A stretch of DNA of 64,000 nucleotides from contig NC_092804.1 in assembly GCF_040954645.1 (NCBI RefSeq), positions 39,399,753-39,463,752 of the forward strand, written 5' to 3'. The position numbers were made by a program, and so were the translations under genes. The notes beneath the pieces were generated by a model, which ran no database searches, was not told the DNA's origin, and worked only from the letters and a program-made list of their open reading frames with translations. This DNA comes from Diabrotica undecimpunctata (taxonomy: Eukaryota > Arthropoda > Insecta > Coleoptera > Chrysomelidae). The first letter of the stretch is position 1. Every line of letters starts with the position of its first letter. This document shows positions 46,001-55,049 of this stretch, in pieces.

Positions 46001-47226
46001 CCTTCCAGATAAAAGATATGATTGTACTCCTTGCAAATAGAAATTAAAGATGATTTTTCTTCACTATTTAAATGATCTGTTCTCAAGGCATTTTTTAATT
46101 TAGCAATTCTGTTAGAATTCGTATTATCTTTATAAGAAGACATTTTTCGTATATTTGCATTGTTTTGTAAATTTGGAATTTTTTCTATTGCTACTTGAAT
46201 ATCGTTTAATTCAACATCCGTTTCAGTAGTGTTTACGATTGAGGTTAAAAAGAAATCATTTTTTACTTTAACAACACTAGGACATAAAAATACACCTTTA
46301 AAGATTTCGCGTTCGGGACATAATCCTTCGCTTAATTCATTATTTATTACTTTAATTTGAACAATTGTTTCAGTTCTTGCGGATAGAATAGTTTTATTAC
46401 TTCTTGAGTTAGAATTAGAGTTTTGATTTAGTATAAGATCGTCTGAACAGGATTTTTCTTCTGAACAGGATTTTGATTTATGATTTCGTGAAGAGTTACA
46501 AGTTTTATTTGTGCATATCTCAGTGGATTTTACACATTTTGGACTTGAATTTTCTTTGGATTTAGAGTTAGATTTAGATTGAATTGGATTGGATAGTAGT
46601 TCTTCACTACTTAAGGTTATTTGGATATCATTGGTTTCTAAATAAGAATGATCCTCTATGGATTTAGCATCATAAGGAAATATTTCATCGATATTAGAAC
46701 TTGTCTCGATATTTTGATCTCTCAGAAATTCGTCATTGTCATTGTTTAATGGAGATTTTATATATTCGATTGAAATAGAACAATTTTTAAAGTTTAATTT
46801 ATTTTCTTTATAATCAATTTGGCATTTATTTATTTCAAAAAAATCGCTACCTAATATACCGTCGAAATGAAGAGGAAAATCGTCTTCTACGACATAGAAA
46901 ACATGAGTTTGGACAAAATCTTTTATCTTGAAATTTACGTTACAACTACATATAGTTTTATTTGGATTTAAGACATTTTTATCAATGCCTCGTAGAGTAA
47001 TAGACTTAGAATAAATTTTTGGAATGTTTAGTATTTTTGAATATTTAATTAAAGAAATATCTGCGCCTGTATCGATTAGAAACTTGCAAGAGGATGGATT
47101 AGAATTATTTACTAAGGGTAAATCTACATAGGAAGTGACTGAGAAGTTGATGGTTGTGATACGGCCTGAACTGAACGAACTCCTCGAGAATCGACCGTTG
47201 GTTGTCGAGGATTCTGGAAGTTTAAA
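43036..47226 (-). CDS. pol: Provirus pol: protease, reverse transcriptase, RNase H, integrase
   Basis: Continuous frame from the frameshift site. The protease has FLIDTGADIS near 47090-47060. Counting from the first Met at 46143, the RT has RMPFGLKNAP (194) and YLDD (225-228); RNase H has LTTDASNYAIGSIL (372) and YTDHKPLTWL (439); the integrase zinc finger is HSGFHRTY...CESCQK (700-735); the integrase core has D in LDIVGP (763), D in TDQGRDF (823) and E in ALERSH (859), a D,D35E set. All catalytic residues are present and no stop interrupts. It overlaps the env frame by about 10 bases at its end (GMQ stop 43036). It copies the genomic RNA and integrates the DNA. Confidence 0.93.
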   Translation of the reverse strand, partial: FKLPESSTTNGRFSRSSFSSGRITTINFSVTSYVDLPLVNNSNPSSCKFLIDTGADISLIKYSKILNIPKIYSKSITLRGIDKNVLNPNKTICSCNVNFKIKDFVQTHVFYVVEDDFPLHFDGILGSDFFEINKCQIDYKENKLNFKNCSISIEYIKSPLNNDNDEFLRDQNIETSSNIDEIFPYDAKSIEDHSYLETNDIQITLSSEELLSNPIQSKSNSKSKENSSPKCVKSTEICTNKTCNSSRNHKSKSCSEEKSCSDDLILNQNSNSNSRSNKTILSARTETIVQIKVINNELSEGLCPEREIFKGVFLCPSVVKVKNDFFLTSIVNTTETDVELNDIQVAIEKIPNLQNNANIRKMSSYKDNTNSNRIAKLKNALRTDHLNSEEKSSLISICKEYNHIFYLEGDQLTSTNAITCKIPLNSNVPISTKSYRYPEVHKHEVETQIKGMLDQGIIEESTSPWNSPLWVVPKKADASAKKKWRIVIDYRRLNDITIGDSFPLPNIVDILDQLGHSKYFSTIDLTSGFHQIKMDPEDSPKTAFSTPSGHYQYSRMPFGLKNAPSIFQRLMNTVLSGIQNYRCFVYLDDIVIHADTLENHNKRLKEVFEKLSTFNLKIQPDKCEFFRREVMYLGHLITEFGVKPDEKKVCAVTDFPIPRTQKDIKSFLGLTGYYRRFIKNFSALTQPLTKLLRKNVEFNWTSIQQQSFENLKSILCSEPILQYPDFTKPFVLTTDASNYAIGSILSQGKVPDDLPIAYASRTLNKAESNYSTTEKELLAIVWSVKHFRPYLYGNKFFIYTDHKPLTWLFNVKDPGSRLVRWRLALEEYSYEIIYKPGKLNQNADCLSRPPLTISETNICEENKNPATITLQINKMSKENNDTYSQFLSKSETILITNDNIKETNEKITSFSQNLALFVSVDLNFNEIVQKQINKQFSHIEKLKAKNPRLNDIIYISDQNKNFYYIFIKNNYWDNTSYEDIFNSLIKLRDWLLNDKILKICLPRITFSYDKLSWGKIRSMIRFIFRKTDISIIIYHDILTNPEPEEITTILQENHTSPTAGHSGFHRTYNRIKKHFKWNNMKNDIKNFIKTCESCQKNKLVRKKFVKPMEITTTSSNPLEKIFLDIVGPLPLTESGNKFILTLQDDLTKFSQAYAIPNHETKTIAENLVRGFICKFGKPDIIVTDQGRDFTSKLFSQIAKLFKIRHINCTAYHPESNAALERSHATLADYLKHYIKADQSDWDEWLDFAMFSYNTTNHTSTKFTPYELIFGYTPNLPSSIIRPVELKYTYEDYLDNLTLKLRKSHELAKTNLLESKVVSKKYYDQKINDTVFLEGQLVYLQNEQTKKGQTKKLTQNYNGPYKILEINSPVNCTILVNKKPIKVHMNRLKHAFVSGMQ

Positions 47227-48215
47227 GAATTTGTTGGATTTTTGTTTTTATTGTTAAATTCGCGTTTTCTACATTCTTCTATAACGTGACCTGGTTTTTT
47301 GCAGTATCTGCAAAAACGTTGGGAAGTGTTGGTATTTTCTTTTCTTAAGTTTGGAGGAAAATCAGAATTGGAATTTGAATTTGAAGGTTTATAATTTTGA
47401 TTTTGAGAATTTGACCTTTGAAGATTTGAATTAGGATATTTTGGGTTTTGAAAACTAGAATTTTGAAGATGTCTAACATTTCTATCTGAATTGTTTTTAT
47501 ATCGACAGTTATTTGAGGAATGGTTATTTCGTTTGCAAATATTACAGAATGGTCTGAAAATTTCTTGTCTTGATAACTGTTCTTGTTCTTCGGCAATTGC
47601 TATAGCAACAGCTCTTTCTAAGGAATCTGGATTTCGGGCTTTGATTAAAATAGAGAGGTCTTTGTTTAATCCTCTAATAAAGACATTTAGTGCTTGAGTT
47701 TTTAAGAGTTTAGTACATGCATTTCTTGCATCTGGAGATAAGTCTGGATCAAGTGTATTTATTAATTTTATATAGCAATTTTCAACTTTATTTGCAAATG
47801 ACATTACATTTTCACTGGGCATCTGACGTAAGGAATGTAATTCCAATTGCCACTGACCTTCAGTTCGGCGTTCAGAATAAGCATCTAATAAGAAGTCTTT
47901 TAAATCTTTCCATTCGTCAAATGTTCTGTTTCTAGTTATGGCCCTAGCTTTATCGGTTAATTTAGTTTCTATAATGGCTAATAAGATGGGTTTGGATTGC
48001 GGATTTACTAAATTGTATGCTTTATCACAATTGTCTATGAATTCGTATAATTTTGATTTTGTACCATCAAATCGAATGAGAAGTTTTTCAGCTATTTCAA
48101 TTGATACTGACATTTTATTTGAATTAGAAGTAGAAGAATTTGAAAGAGAATTTGAGTCGGGAGAAGGTATTTGTTCGTCAAATAAGTTACTTATATCAGG
48201 ATATAAAGTAGACAT
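47124..48215 (-). CDS. gag: Provirus gag, capsid/nucleocapsid polyprotein
   Basis: 363 codons from the ATG at 48215 to TAG at 47126-47124. The N-terminal two thirds are capsid-like: LLIRFDGTKSKLYEFIDNCD and EWKDLKDFLLDAYSERRTEG, then MPSENVMSFANKVENCYIKL. Two CCHC knuckles follow, each C-x2-C-x4-H-x4-C: CNICKRNNHSSNNC and CRYCKKPGHVIEEC, separated by an Asn/Ser-rich spacer. Two zinc knuckles in an errantivirus-type gag is worth noting because Drosophila gypsy-group Gag is usually described without canonical ones. Intact. Confidence 0.92.
   Translation of the reverse strand: MSTLYPDISNLFDEQIPSPDSNSLSNSSTSNSNKMSVSIEIAEKLLIRFDGTKSKLYEFIDNCDKAYNLVNPQSKPILLAIIETKLTDKARAITRNRTFDEWKDLKDFLLDAYSERRTEGQWQLELHSLRQMPSENVMSFANKVENCYIKLINTLDPDLSPDARNACTKLLKTQALNVFIRGLNKDLSILIKARNPDSLERAVAIAIAEEQEQLSRQEIFRPFCNICKRNNHSSNNCRYKNNSDRNVRHLQNSSFQNPKYPNSNLQRSNSQNQNYKPSNSNSNSDFPPNLRKENTNTSQRFCRYCKKPGHVIEECRKREFNNKNKNPTNSLNFQNPRQPTVDSRGVRSVQAVSQPSTSQSLPM
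47220..47226 (-). promoter_or_regulatory. Slippery heptamer T TTA AAC for -1 frameshift
   Basis: Minus strand TTTAAAC lies in gag frame as T-TTA-AAC, 33 codons before the gag stop. The -1 frame is open from here through the protease (next residues KLPESSTTNG) and runs into pol, the expected layout for programmed -1 frameshifting. Confidence 0.8.
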
Positions 48216-48523
48216 ACGTTTACAAGATTTTTAAAATATGAGACAGAATTTAAGATAGAATGTACTTACAAGTAGAATATTGTTGTTGGTCGCATAGTCT
48301 ATTATTCCACGGGTTCACCTCTACTTCCGATGGAACTACAATTGGGTTATGACTGGAACTGGATTTCGAACTGGATGTACTGGACCCCAATGTAATTAGT
48401 TGTAGTGGCGATTTTTCCACACTGACAGTTTTTTTTTGAATGATTCCTCGAAGGAAACAAGTCAATTCAAAAATTCCTCAGCTCTCCTTCTATCAGCAAT
48501 CAGAGGAACTCTGCTACTAATAT

Positions 48524-48540
48524 CCCACGTTCTGACACCA
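48524..48540 (-). promoter_or_regulatory. Primer-binding site, tRNA-Leu-like
   Basis: Five bases inside the 5' LTR the minus strand reads TGGTGTCAGAACGTGGGAT, matching the complement of a tRNA-Leu 3' end (TGGTGTCAGAAGTGGGAT) apart from one added base. Confidence 0.75.
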
Positions 48541-48545
48541 AATTT

Positions 48546-49057
48546 TGTTATGGAATACTATGCGTTTATTTCTTCTCCGGACTAACTCTTTGTTTTGGAA
48601 TTAAACAGAATATATTGACATGTATAAATTTATTATATTAGAGGATGAAAATTACACACTGCTTGTTATTTCTTAAAACTATGAATATATAAGTTCTGTT
48701 ATCTACAATTATTTAACGATGTTTCTGGATGGATTTGAGTACAAGAGATTGGACTCAAATATTAATATTAAAATAGCAAATACGGATAGCTTATCGAACA
48801 AAGAAATAAGAGAAATAAATTATTATTATTCCATAGATACGAAGTATTAGGTGAATAAACTAGCGAAACTTATTTATTCTAAATAGGAAAATATTTATGA
48901 AGAGTATTGATTCTGATTTCTAACAGCAAATAATTATTAGTGATTATACATGAGAACTTTTCATAATTGTAAATAACATATACCAGGTGACTAAAAACTA
49001 TATAGAAATACATAGATACTTTAATTATCTTACATGTGAGTAGGTAGGTACATTACA
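48546..49057 (-). repeat. 5' LTR of the provirus
   Basis: 512 bp, apparently identical to the 3' LTR. Contains several AT-rich TATA-like words on the minus strand; the promoter cannot be fixed by eye. Confidence 0.95.
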
Positions 49058-49061
49058 ATAT

Positions 49062-49263
49062 GTATAAGAATTAGTTATGCAAATTTAAGTTAAATAGCTC
49101 TTATTTTTAGTTACCTTTCTCACCTGGTACCTGCCCAGGTGTCACTCAGCAAGTTTCATAAATACGCAGGTATTCAAAGCACACGAGACGCTACTCAGAC
49201 TCTAGGGTTTCATCTGTGTGAAAATAAGTTATGTCTGATCGCTCTTGGATCTTACTCTATAAT
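49062..49263 (-). repeat. Right arm of the outer foldback element
   Basis: Inverted copy of 39828-40010 (see there); starts at the ATAT target duplication, so the provirus inserted near the palindrome's centre. Confidence 0.85.
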
Positions 49264-49930
49264 AGTATCAGTTCTTCCATAATTACGTTACAATGAGTTA
49301 TGAATAGTACTCGTACTGTTACATTACATTACTGAAAACATTACAACAACAGAAGTAAAAAAATCGGACCAAAACTAATCACCAAAAACGTACGAAATTA
49401 ACGTTAACCGAGTGAGTTAACAATAATTGTTATAATATTTTAGCTATTGCATTGCAGTATTATGTGACACCATTAAGATTGGGCCGTGAAAAAATACTGT
49501 TGGGGTCCTTAGTCTTTTAATATCTTACCGCAAAAATAAACCTTTATTAATTTTTAGGGAAAATATTTAGTATTTATTTACATATTTTACTTTTTATATT
49601 TTTATTACTAGATTATAATATGATCTTGTTTAATGATTTATTTCTAGCTACGTATTTACTTTAAAAGATTACAGTATAAAATTTTTCTTCTATTCAGCAA
49701 ATTCTCATTGTCAAACTGGCTAACAAATGGTAATCTGTGTTTTTAAATTCAAAGAAATTCACTTGTCTTTAAGTAATTTGTTAACTGCCTCGAAAGTACA
49801 AAAACCGCTACAAAATATCAAATTTCTGTGAACCATTTATTTAAATTATCGCCGTTCAAAAGTGCAATACAATAGCGTTGATTTATGGGGATGCACTTGC
49901 CTCACTAACCTACGGACCACCTAAGAAGGG
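49264..49930. other. Nothing recognised
   Basis: AT-rich, no open frame or repeat end I can support. Confidence 0.5.
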
Positions 49931-50436
49931 TAGTCAGAGGGTTTGACCTATCCCATCCCATACCAAGGGAATGCAGATCGAAACGTGACATCGGACGGTC
50001 AACATCAACTTTTCCCAGATTTCCACAGGGTCGGTCAAATTGCGGGTAACCTGTTTTGGTCCCGGTAATTGTGTAACAATATTTTTTGATTTTGCCCTTG
50101 GATACGTAAATTCATTGGTAAACAGTGTTTCCTCCATGTCGTCCCGTTATCTTTACCGGTATAACATGGACTGTCAATATTTTTCTTTGATTTAGTGGAA
50201 GTTACATTTTTCGCTTTAGATTACTTCACAATGTCTTGTCCCTCAGATATATCCTTGTCAATTTCTGGAATATTTTCGTCAAACTCTTGTTCGCTTTCCG
50301 AGTCCTCGTGTCTTTCTTCTAAATAGTTTTCCTCGTTGTCATCATCCTTGTCATCATATTCCATGGCAAGTGCATCATCTAACAAAGCTTCTTCCATGAG
50401 TTGTTGTAACCAGGCTTGGTTTCTTTCGTAACTCAT
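49930..50436 (-). pseudogene. piggyBac-like transposase, N-terminal relict
   Basis: ATG at 50436 (MSYERNQAWLQQLMEEALLD) opens an acidic N-terminus (EYDDKDDDNEENYLEERHED) typical of piggyBac transposases, ending at a stop at 50221. After a frameshift, CYTGKDNGTTW and KNIVTQLPGPKQVTRNLTDP with VEIWEKL continue the family order. The DDD catalytic core is absent. Confidence 0.8.
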
Positions 50437-50881
50437 TTTACGGCAATAAACGATTATTGTAGAAATTTGTTTATAATAACATAAGTACATTAAATAAGAA
50501 ATTTGCAAAAATATTAATTTTATAGGCGTGCTGAAAATATCGCTTACCTAACTTGTTAGGAAATTAAACATAAAAGTATTTCAAGTATGAAATACTGTTC
50601 ATACAGCTAATTTCATTATGTTTGAATAGAAATTATACTTTATTCATGAACACTTTATCAATGACTAGCTAATAATGTTAGAAATGGGTGAGTGATGTCA
50701 ATTTATAATAGTGCGTAATGAATAGTATTATTATTAAATGAAAAATTATAAATAAATATTACATTAGTCGTGCATAAAAGAAATAAAAATCTCTCCTTTT
50801 TAATAAACAAAAGTGGTAGTCAAATTTTTTATATACGATTTCGGTGACGAACAGTCCGCGACACCAATACTTGGTTTCTAA

Positions 50882-51044
50882 GCGTGCGTTCATAACGAGG
50901 CGCCGACCCTCGCTCGGGCCATGGGATGGTATCATTTAATCGATTTTCGGTAAAATAAATGCATTACTTTTAATCGAGCGTTCGCCGTCAGTGCTACGCT
51001 CTAGGCGAGGAGACGGTGCGATGGTCTCCGTTAAGAACGCACCC
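50882..51044. mobile_element. Short GC-rich MITE
   Basis: The ends CGTGCGTTCATAACGAGG and CTCCGTTAAGAACGCACC are imperfect inverted repeats. Interior words (CGAGGCGCC, TAGGCGAGGAG) are also partly inverted. No coding potential; possibly Harbinger-type. Confidence 0.6.
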
Positions 51045-51538
51045 TGCTGTTGTTCGTATTCCCTTTTCTTCTCACTAGTTATGTTCTTTATTCAATATCA
51101 GATGTTGTATAGTTTTCTTTACCTTCTGTTGTTTCTTGGTGAAGCATAATGTTTCGCTTTTTTCTATATGTCTTACAGTTTTTCTCGGCGTTCTTTATCA
51201 AACTATTCAAAACACACTTCGTCTAAGCCCCCTTTCAGACGAGGATACTGTATCCGAGATACGCGTATCCGAGACGCAGATATTACATAGACTCAAATGG
51301 AGCTTTTCAGACGGGACGCGCGAGGGATACAGTATGCGAGATACCGAATTCAGTATCTCGGACCTTCCTGTCGCCGACGACTGAATGCGTATGCGAGATA
51401 CAGAAGAACCATTACGTTAAATGAACGCTTTCAGACACGAATACTTTTGCACCACATTCCATAGACGCGCGATTTTCTGTCGAATAATTGTGAATGAGCA
51501 ACGAAAGAAAGAAGGTGTTTTCTGAATATAGTTAAATA

Positions 51539-51720
51539 ATGGAGCGTGCTGTATTTGATAATGACAAATTTATTTGTTTGGTATAATCAAATCCCTGTCT
51601 ATGGGATACAGCATCGCCAGATTACTGCAATAGAAATAAAAAGCAGCAGTGCTGGGTCGAAAATTCTAAGCGACAATTTTGAGGCCATGACTGTAGTACA
51701 GCAAAATGAATATGGTAAGA
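51539..51720 (+). pseudogene. MADF-type DNA-binding ORF, copy 1
   Basis: Starts MERAVFDNDKFICLV then TAA (51584-51586); the frame continues as SNPCLWDTASPDYCNRNKKQ, the MADF signature. A CAA-to-TAA change relative to copies 3 and 4 terminates it; copy 5 shares this stop. Confidence 0.8.
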
Positions 51721-51952
51721 AATAAACATGTTTTTATTATAAATACATAGTAGAATAGTTTAATATTTTGTTTCATACGTATACAGTTTAGTTTTAAAAG
51801 TTTGCTAATTGGAATTTTGATTATTTAACGAATATCAAACTACATTATTGTGAAAGGAATACGGTCATTTTTTATTTAGGGCGAGGTAAACAATTTACAA
51901 ATTGGAGATAAGTACACATATTTATTTTAAATTTAAGTCATAGACTTTAACT

Positions 51953-52243
51953 TTAAAAAGTCATAGAAAGCCGTTCTTTTGATGAAATAATTCTATGCAT
52001 AGTTGTGACTTTTTTACTCAATTGAATTTCCAAAATTTTATGAAGTTCTTCAAACGACTTCACAGATATTCGAAAATAATTAAAAAACTTCGATGGATCT
52101 TGCAATAAATCTTGATACAGCAAACTATACGTTCCCTTGCTTTCTCTTAATTCTACAATAGGATGAACCCACAAATTACGTCGTCTTTTCAGTTTCTTTT
52201 TATTTAATATGTGCCACAGCATAACACACTCTTCTACATCCAT
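51953..52243 (-). pseudogene. Harbinger transposase N-terminus, copy 1
   Basis: 96 codons from MDVEECVMLWHILNKKK through RRNLWVHPIVELRESKGTYS and FFNYFRISVKSFEELHKILE to a stop right after SSKERLSMTF. Full PIF/Harbinger transposases continue with the DDE domain after this point; all of it is deleted. Upstream, the frame stays open into the inverted repeat. Confidence 0.88.
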
Positions 52244-52382
52244 AATCCAAAAATATAACCGCACTGCACTGCTACTATTTTCATACTGACGAGCATGCCC
52301 GTGAATCCGATACAGCCGCCATCGAAAATTCTGTATATCGCATACAGTATCTCGCATACAGTATCCTCGTCTGAAAACCCTC

Positions 52383-52571
52383 AAGCCCACTTTCAGACGA
52401 GGATACTGTATCCGAGATACGCGTATCCGAGACGCAGATATTACATAGACTCAAATGGAGCTTTTCACACGCGACGCGCGAGGGATACAGTATGCGAGAT
52501 ACCGAATTCAGTATCTCGAACCTTCCTGTCGCCGACGATTGAATGCGTATGCCAGATACAGAAGAACCATT
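52383..52571 (+). mobile_element. Harbinger array copy 2, left end only
   Basis: About 189 bases of left terminus (AAGCCCACTTTCAGACGAGG to GAAGAACCAT), abutting copy 1 on one side and copy 3 on the other. No coding part remains. Confidence 0.85.
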
Positions 52572-52711
52572 AGAGGGTTTTCAGACTGGGATACTGTATG
52601 CGAGATACTGTATGCGAGATACAGAATTTTCGATGGCGGCTGTATCGGATTCACGGGCATGCTCGTCAGTATGAAAATAGTAGCAGTGCAGTGCGGTTAT
52701 ATTTTTGGGTT

Positions 52712-53002
52712 ATGGATGTAGAAGAGTGTGTTATGCTGTGGTACATATTAACGAAAAAGAAACTGAAAAGACGACGTAATTTGTGGGTTCATCCTATTGT
52801 AGAATTAAGAGAAACCAACGGAACGTATAGTTTGCTGTATCAAGATTTATTGCAAGATCCATCGAAGTTTTTTAATTATTTTCGAATGTCTGTGAAGTCG
52901 TTTGAAGAACTTCATAAAATTTTGGAAATTCAATTGAGTAAAAAAGACACAACTATGCGTAGAATTATTTCATCAAAAGAACGGCTTCCTATGACTTTTT
53001 AA
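52712..53002 (+). pseudogene. Harbinger transposase N-terminus, copy 3
   Basis: 96 codons, MDVEECVMLWYILTKKK to SSKERLPMTF and stop; differs from copy 1 by a few residues. Same deletion point, so the deletion preceded amplification. Confidence 0.88.
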
Positions 53003-53229
53003 AGTTAAAGTCTATGACTTAAATTTAAAATAAATATGTGTACTTATCTCCAATTTGTAAATTGTTTACCTCGCCCTAAATAAAAAATGACCTTATTCCT
53101 TTCACAATAATGTAGTTTGATATTCGTTAAATAATCAAAATTCCAATTAGCAAACTTTTAAAACTAAACTGTATACGCATGAAACAAAATATTAAACTAT
53201 TCTACTATGTATTTATAATAAAAACATGT

Positions 53230-53416
53230 TTATTTCTTACCATATTCATTTTGCTGTACTGCAGTCATGGCCTCAAAATTGTCGCTTAGAATTTTCGAGC
53301 CAGCACTGCTGCTTTTTATTTCTATTGCAGTAATCTGGCGATGCTGTATCCCATAGACAGGGATTTGATTGTACCAAACAAATAAATTTGTCACTATCAA
53401 ATACAGTACGCTCCAT
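53230..53416 (-). pseudogene. MADF-type ORF, copy 3
   Basis: Starts MERTVFDSDKFICLVQSNPC-like with Gln in place of the copy 1 stop, continues LWDTASPDYCNRNKKQQCWL, then frameshifts to a stop. Confidence 0.75.
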
Positions 53417-53870
53417 TATTTAACTATATTCAGAAAACACCGTCTTTCTTTCGTTGCTCATTCACAATTATTCGACAGAAAATCGCGCGTCTATGGAATG
53501 TGGTGCAAAAGTATTCGTGTCTGAAAGCGTTCATTTAACGTAATGGTTCTTCTGTATCTGGCATACGCATTCAGTCGTCGGCGACAGGAAAGTTCGAGAT
53601 ACTGAATTCGGTATCTGGCATACTGTATCCCTCGCGCGTCTCGTGTGAAAAGCTCCATTTGAATCTATGTAATATCTGCGTCTCGGATACGCGTATCTCG
53701 GATACAGTATCCTCGTCTGAAAGGGGGCTTAGAGGGTTTTCAGACGAGGATACTGTATGCGAGATACTGTATGCGAGATACAGAATTTTCGATGGCGGCT
53801 GTATCGGATTCACGGGCATGCTCGTCAGTATGAAAATAGTAGCAGTGCAGTGCGGTTATATTTTTGGATT

Positions 53871-54167
53871 ATGGATGTAGAAGAGTGTGTTATGCTGTGG
53901 TACATATTAAATAAAAAGAAAAAGAAACTCAAAAGACGATGTAATTCGTGGGTTCATCCTATTGTAGAATTAAGAGAAAACAAAGGAACGTATAATTTGC
54001 TGTATCAAGATTTATTGCAAGATCCATCGAAGTTTTTTAACTATTTTCGAATGTCTGTGAAGTCGTTTGAAGAACTTCACAAAATTTTGGAAATTCAATT
54101 GAGTAAAAAAGACACAACTATGCGTATAATTATTTCATCAAAAGAACGGCTTCCTATGACTTTTTAA
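53871..54167 (+). pseudogene. Harbinger transposase N-terminus, copy 4
   Basis: 98 codons; two extra Lys codons in the basic patch (NKKKKKLKRRCNSW). Ends SSKERLPMTF at the common deletion point. Confidence 0.88.
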
Positions 54168-54309
54168 AGTTAAAGTCTATGACTTAAATTTAAAATAAAT
54201 CTGTGTACTTATCTCCAATTTGTAAATTGTTTACCTTGCCCTAAAAAAAATTACCGTATTCTTTTCACAATAATGTAGTTTTATATTCATTAAATAATCA
54301 AAATTTCAA

Positions 54310-54552
54310 TTAGCAAACTTTTAAAACTAAACTGTATACGTATGAAACAAAATACTGTACTAAAAATTGTACTAAAAATTGCTGTACTGCAGTCATGGCC
54401 TCAAAATTGTCGCACATTTGCTTAGAAATTTCGACCCAGCACTGCTGCTTTTTATTTCTATTGCAGTAATCTGGCGATGCTGTATCCCATAGACAGGGAT
54501 TTGATTGTACCAAACAAATAAATTTGTCACTATCAAATACAGTACGCTCCAT
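54310..54552 (-). CDS. MADF-type ORF, copy 4 (longest)
   Basis: 80 codons: MERTVFDSDKFICLVQSNPC, LWDTASPDYCNRNKKQQCWV, EISKQMCDNFEAMTAVQQ, then a non-homologous tail into AT-rich sequence. MADF proteins of PIF/Harbinger elements bind the element ends and help the transposase. This copy retains most of the domain and could still encode a small DNA-binding protein; the usual C-terminal helix is cut short. Confidence 0.65.
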   Translation of the reverse strand: MERTVFDSDKFICLVQSNPCLWDTASPDYCNRNKKQQCWVEISKQMCDNFEAMTAVQQFLVQFLVQYFVSYVYSLVLKVC

Positions 54553-54563
54553 TATTTAACTAT

Positions 54564-54734
54564 TATTGTTCTGAAGCTATTTTCTTATGGCATTTTAAAT
54601 TAATTACTATTTAAATGGGAATAAGCCACAATTAAAGGGTAAAATACGTTTATTGACGTTTCAATTTCCACTTCGGAAATCGTTCTCAAAATACAAACAT
54701 TAGTAAATTAAATTGTTTAATTAAATAGTAATTA
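54564..54734 (-). repeat. Penelope-like repeat with hammerhead-like stem, in copy 4
   Basis: Flanked by 13-bp direct repeats ATTATTTAACTAT (54551-54563, 54735-54747); absent from the other array copies, which give the empty site. Contains the GGGAATAAGCCACAATTAAA block and, on the minus strand at 54690-54655, TTTCC-GAAGT-GGAAA followed by TTGAAACGTC. TTAATTACTATTTAA and TTAAATAGTAATTAA lie inverted at its ends. Confidence 0.7.
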
Positions 54735-55049
54735 ATTATTTAACTATATTCAGAAAACACCGTCTTTCTTTCGTTGCTCATTCACAATTATTCGACAGAA
54801 AATCGCGCGTCTATGGAATGTGGTGCAAAAGTATTCGTGTCTGAAAGCGTTCATTTAACGTAATGTTTCTTCTGTATCTGGGATACGCATTCAGTCGTCG
54901 GCGACAGGAAGGTCCGATATACTGAATTTGGTATCTCGCATACTGTATCTCTCGCGCGTCTCCTGTGAAAAGCTCCATTTAAGTCTATGTAATATCTGCG
55001 TCTCGGATACGCGTATTTTGGATACAGTATCCTCGTCTGAAAGGGGGGG

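Larger units (their letters stand above)
40485..49057 (-). mobile_element. Complete errantivirus-type provirus (Ty3/gypsy with env)
   Basis: An 8573-bp element read right to left: 5' LTR, primer-binding site, gag, pr-pol, env, polypurine tract, 3' LTR. The 4-bp duplication ATAT lies at 40481-40484 and 49058-49061. Both LTRs are 512 bp and I found no difference by eye. All three genes are open over their expected lengths. Insect errantiviruses with this layout can be infectious endogenous retroviruses; whether this copy is active is not shown by sequence alone. Confidence 0.95.
51225..52382 (+). mobile_element. Harbinger deletion derivative, array copy 1
   Basis: 1158 bp. The left end AAGCCCCCTTTCAGACGAGG and the right end, complement AGAGGGTTTTCAGACGAGG, share the TTTCAGACGAGGATACTGTAT core and subterminal CGAGATAC words. 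A MADF-type frame on + and a transposase N-terminus on minus converge. Oriented opposite to copies 3-5. Confidence 0.85.
52572..53730 (-). mobile_element. Harbinger array copy 3, complete derivative
   Basis: About 1158 bp, the same length as copy 1 but inverted: right end AGAGGGTTTTCAGACTGGG first, left end CTGAAAGGGGGCTT last. It includes a transposase N-terminus on + and a MADF frame on minus. Confidence 0.85.
53731..55049 (-). mobile_element. Harbinger array copy 4, with a nested insertion
   Basis: Head-to-tail with copy 3: its right end follows the left end of copy 3 with no spacer beyond shared TTA. Carries the 171-bp Penelope-like insertion at 54564-54734. Confidence 0.85.
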
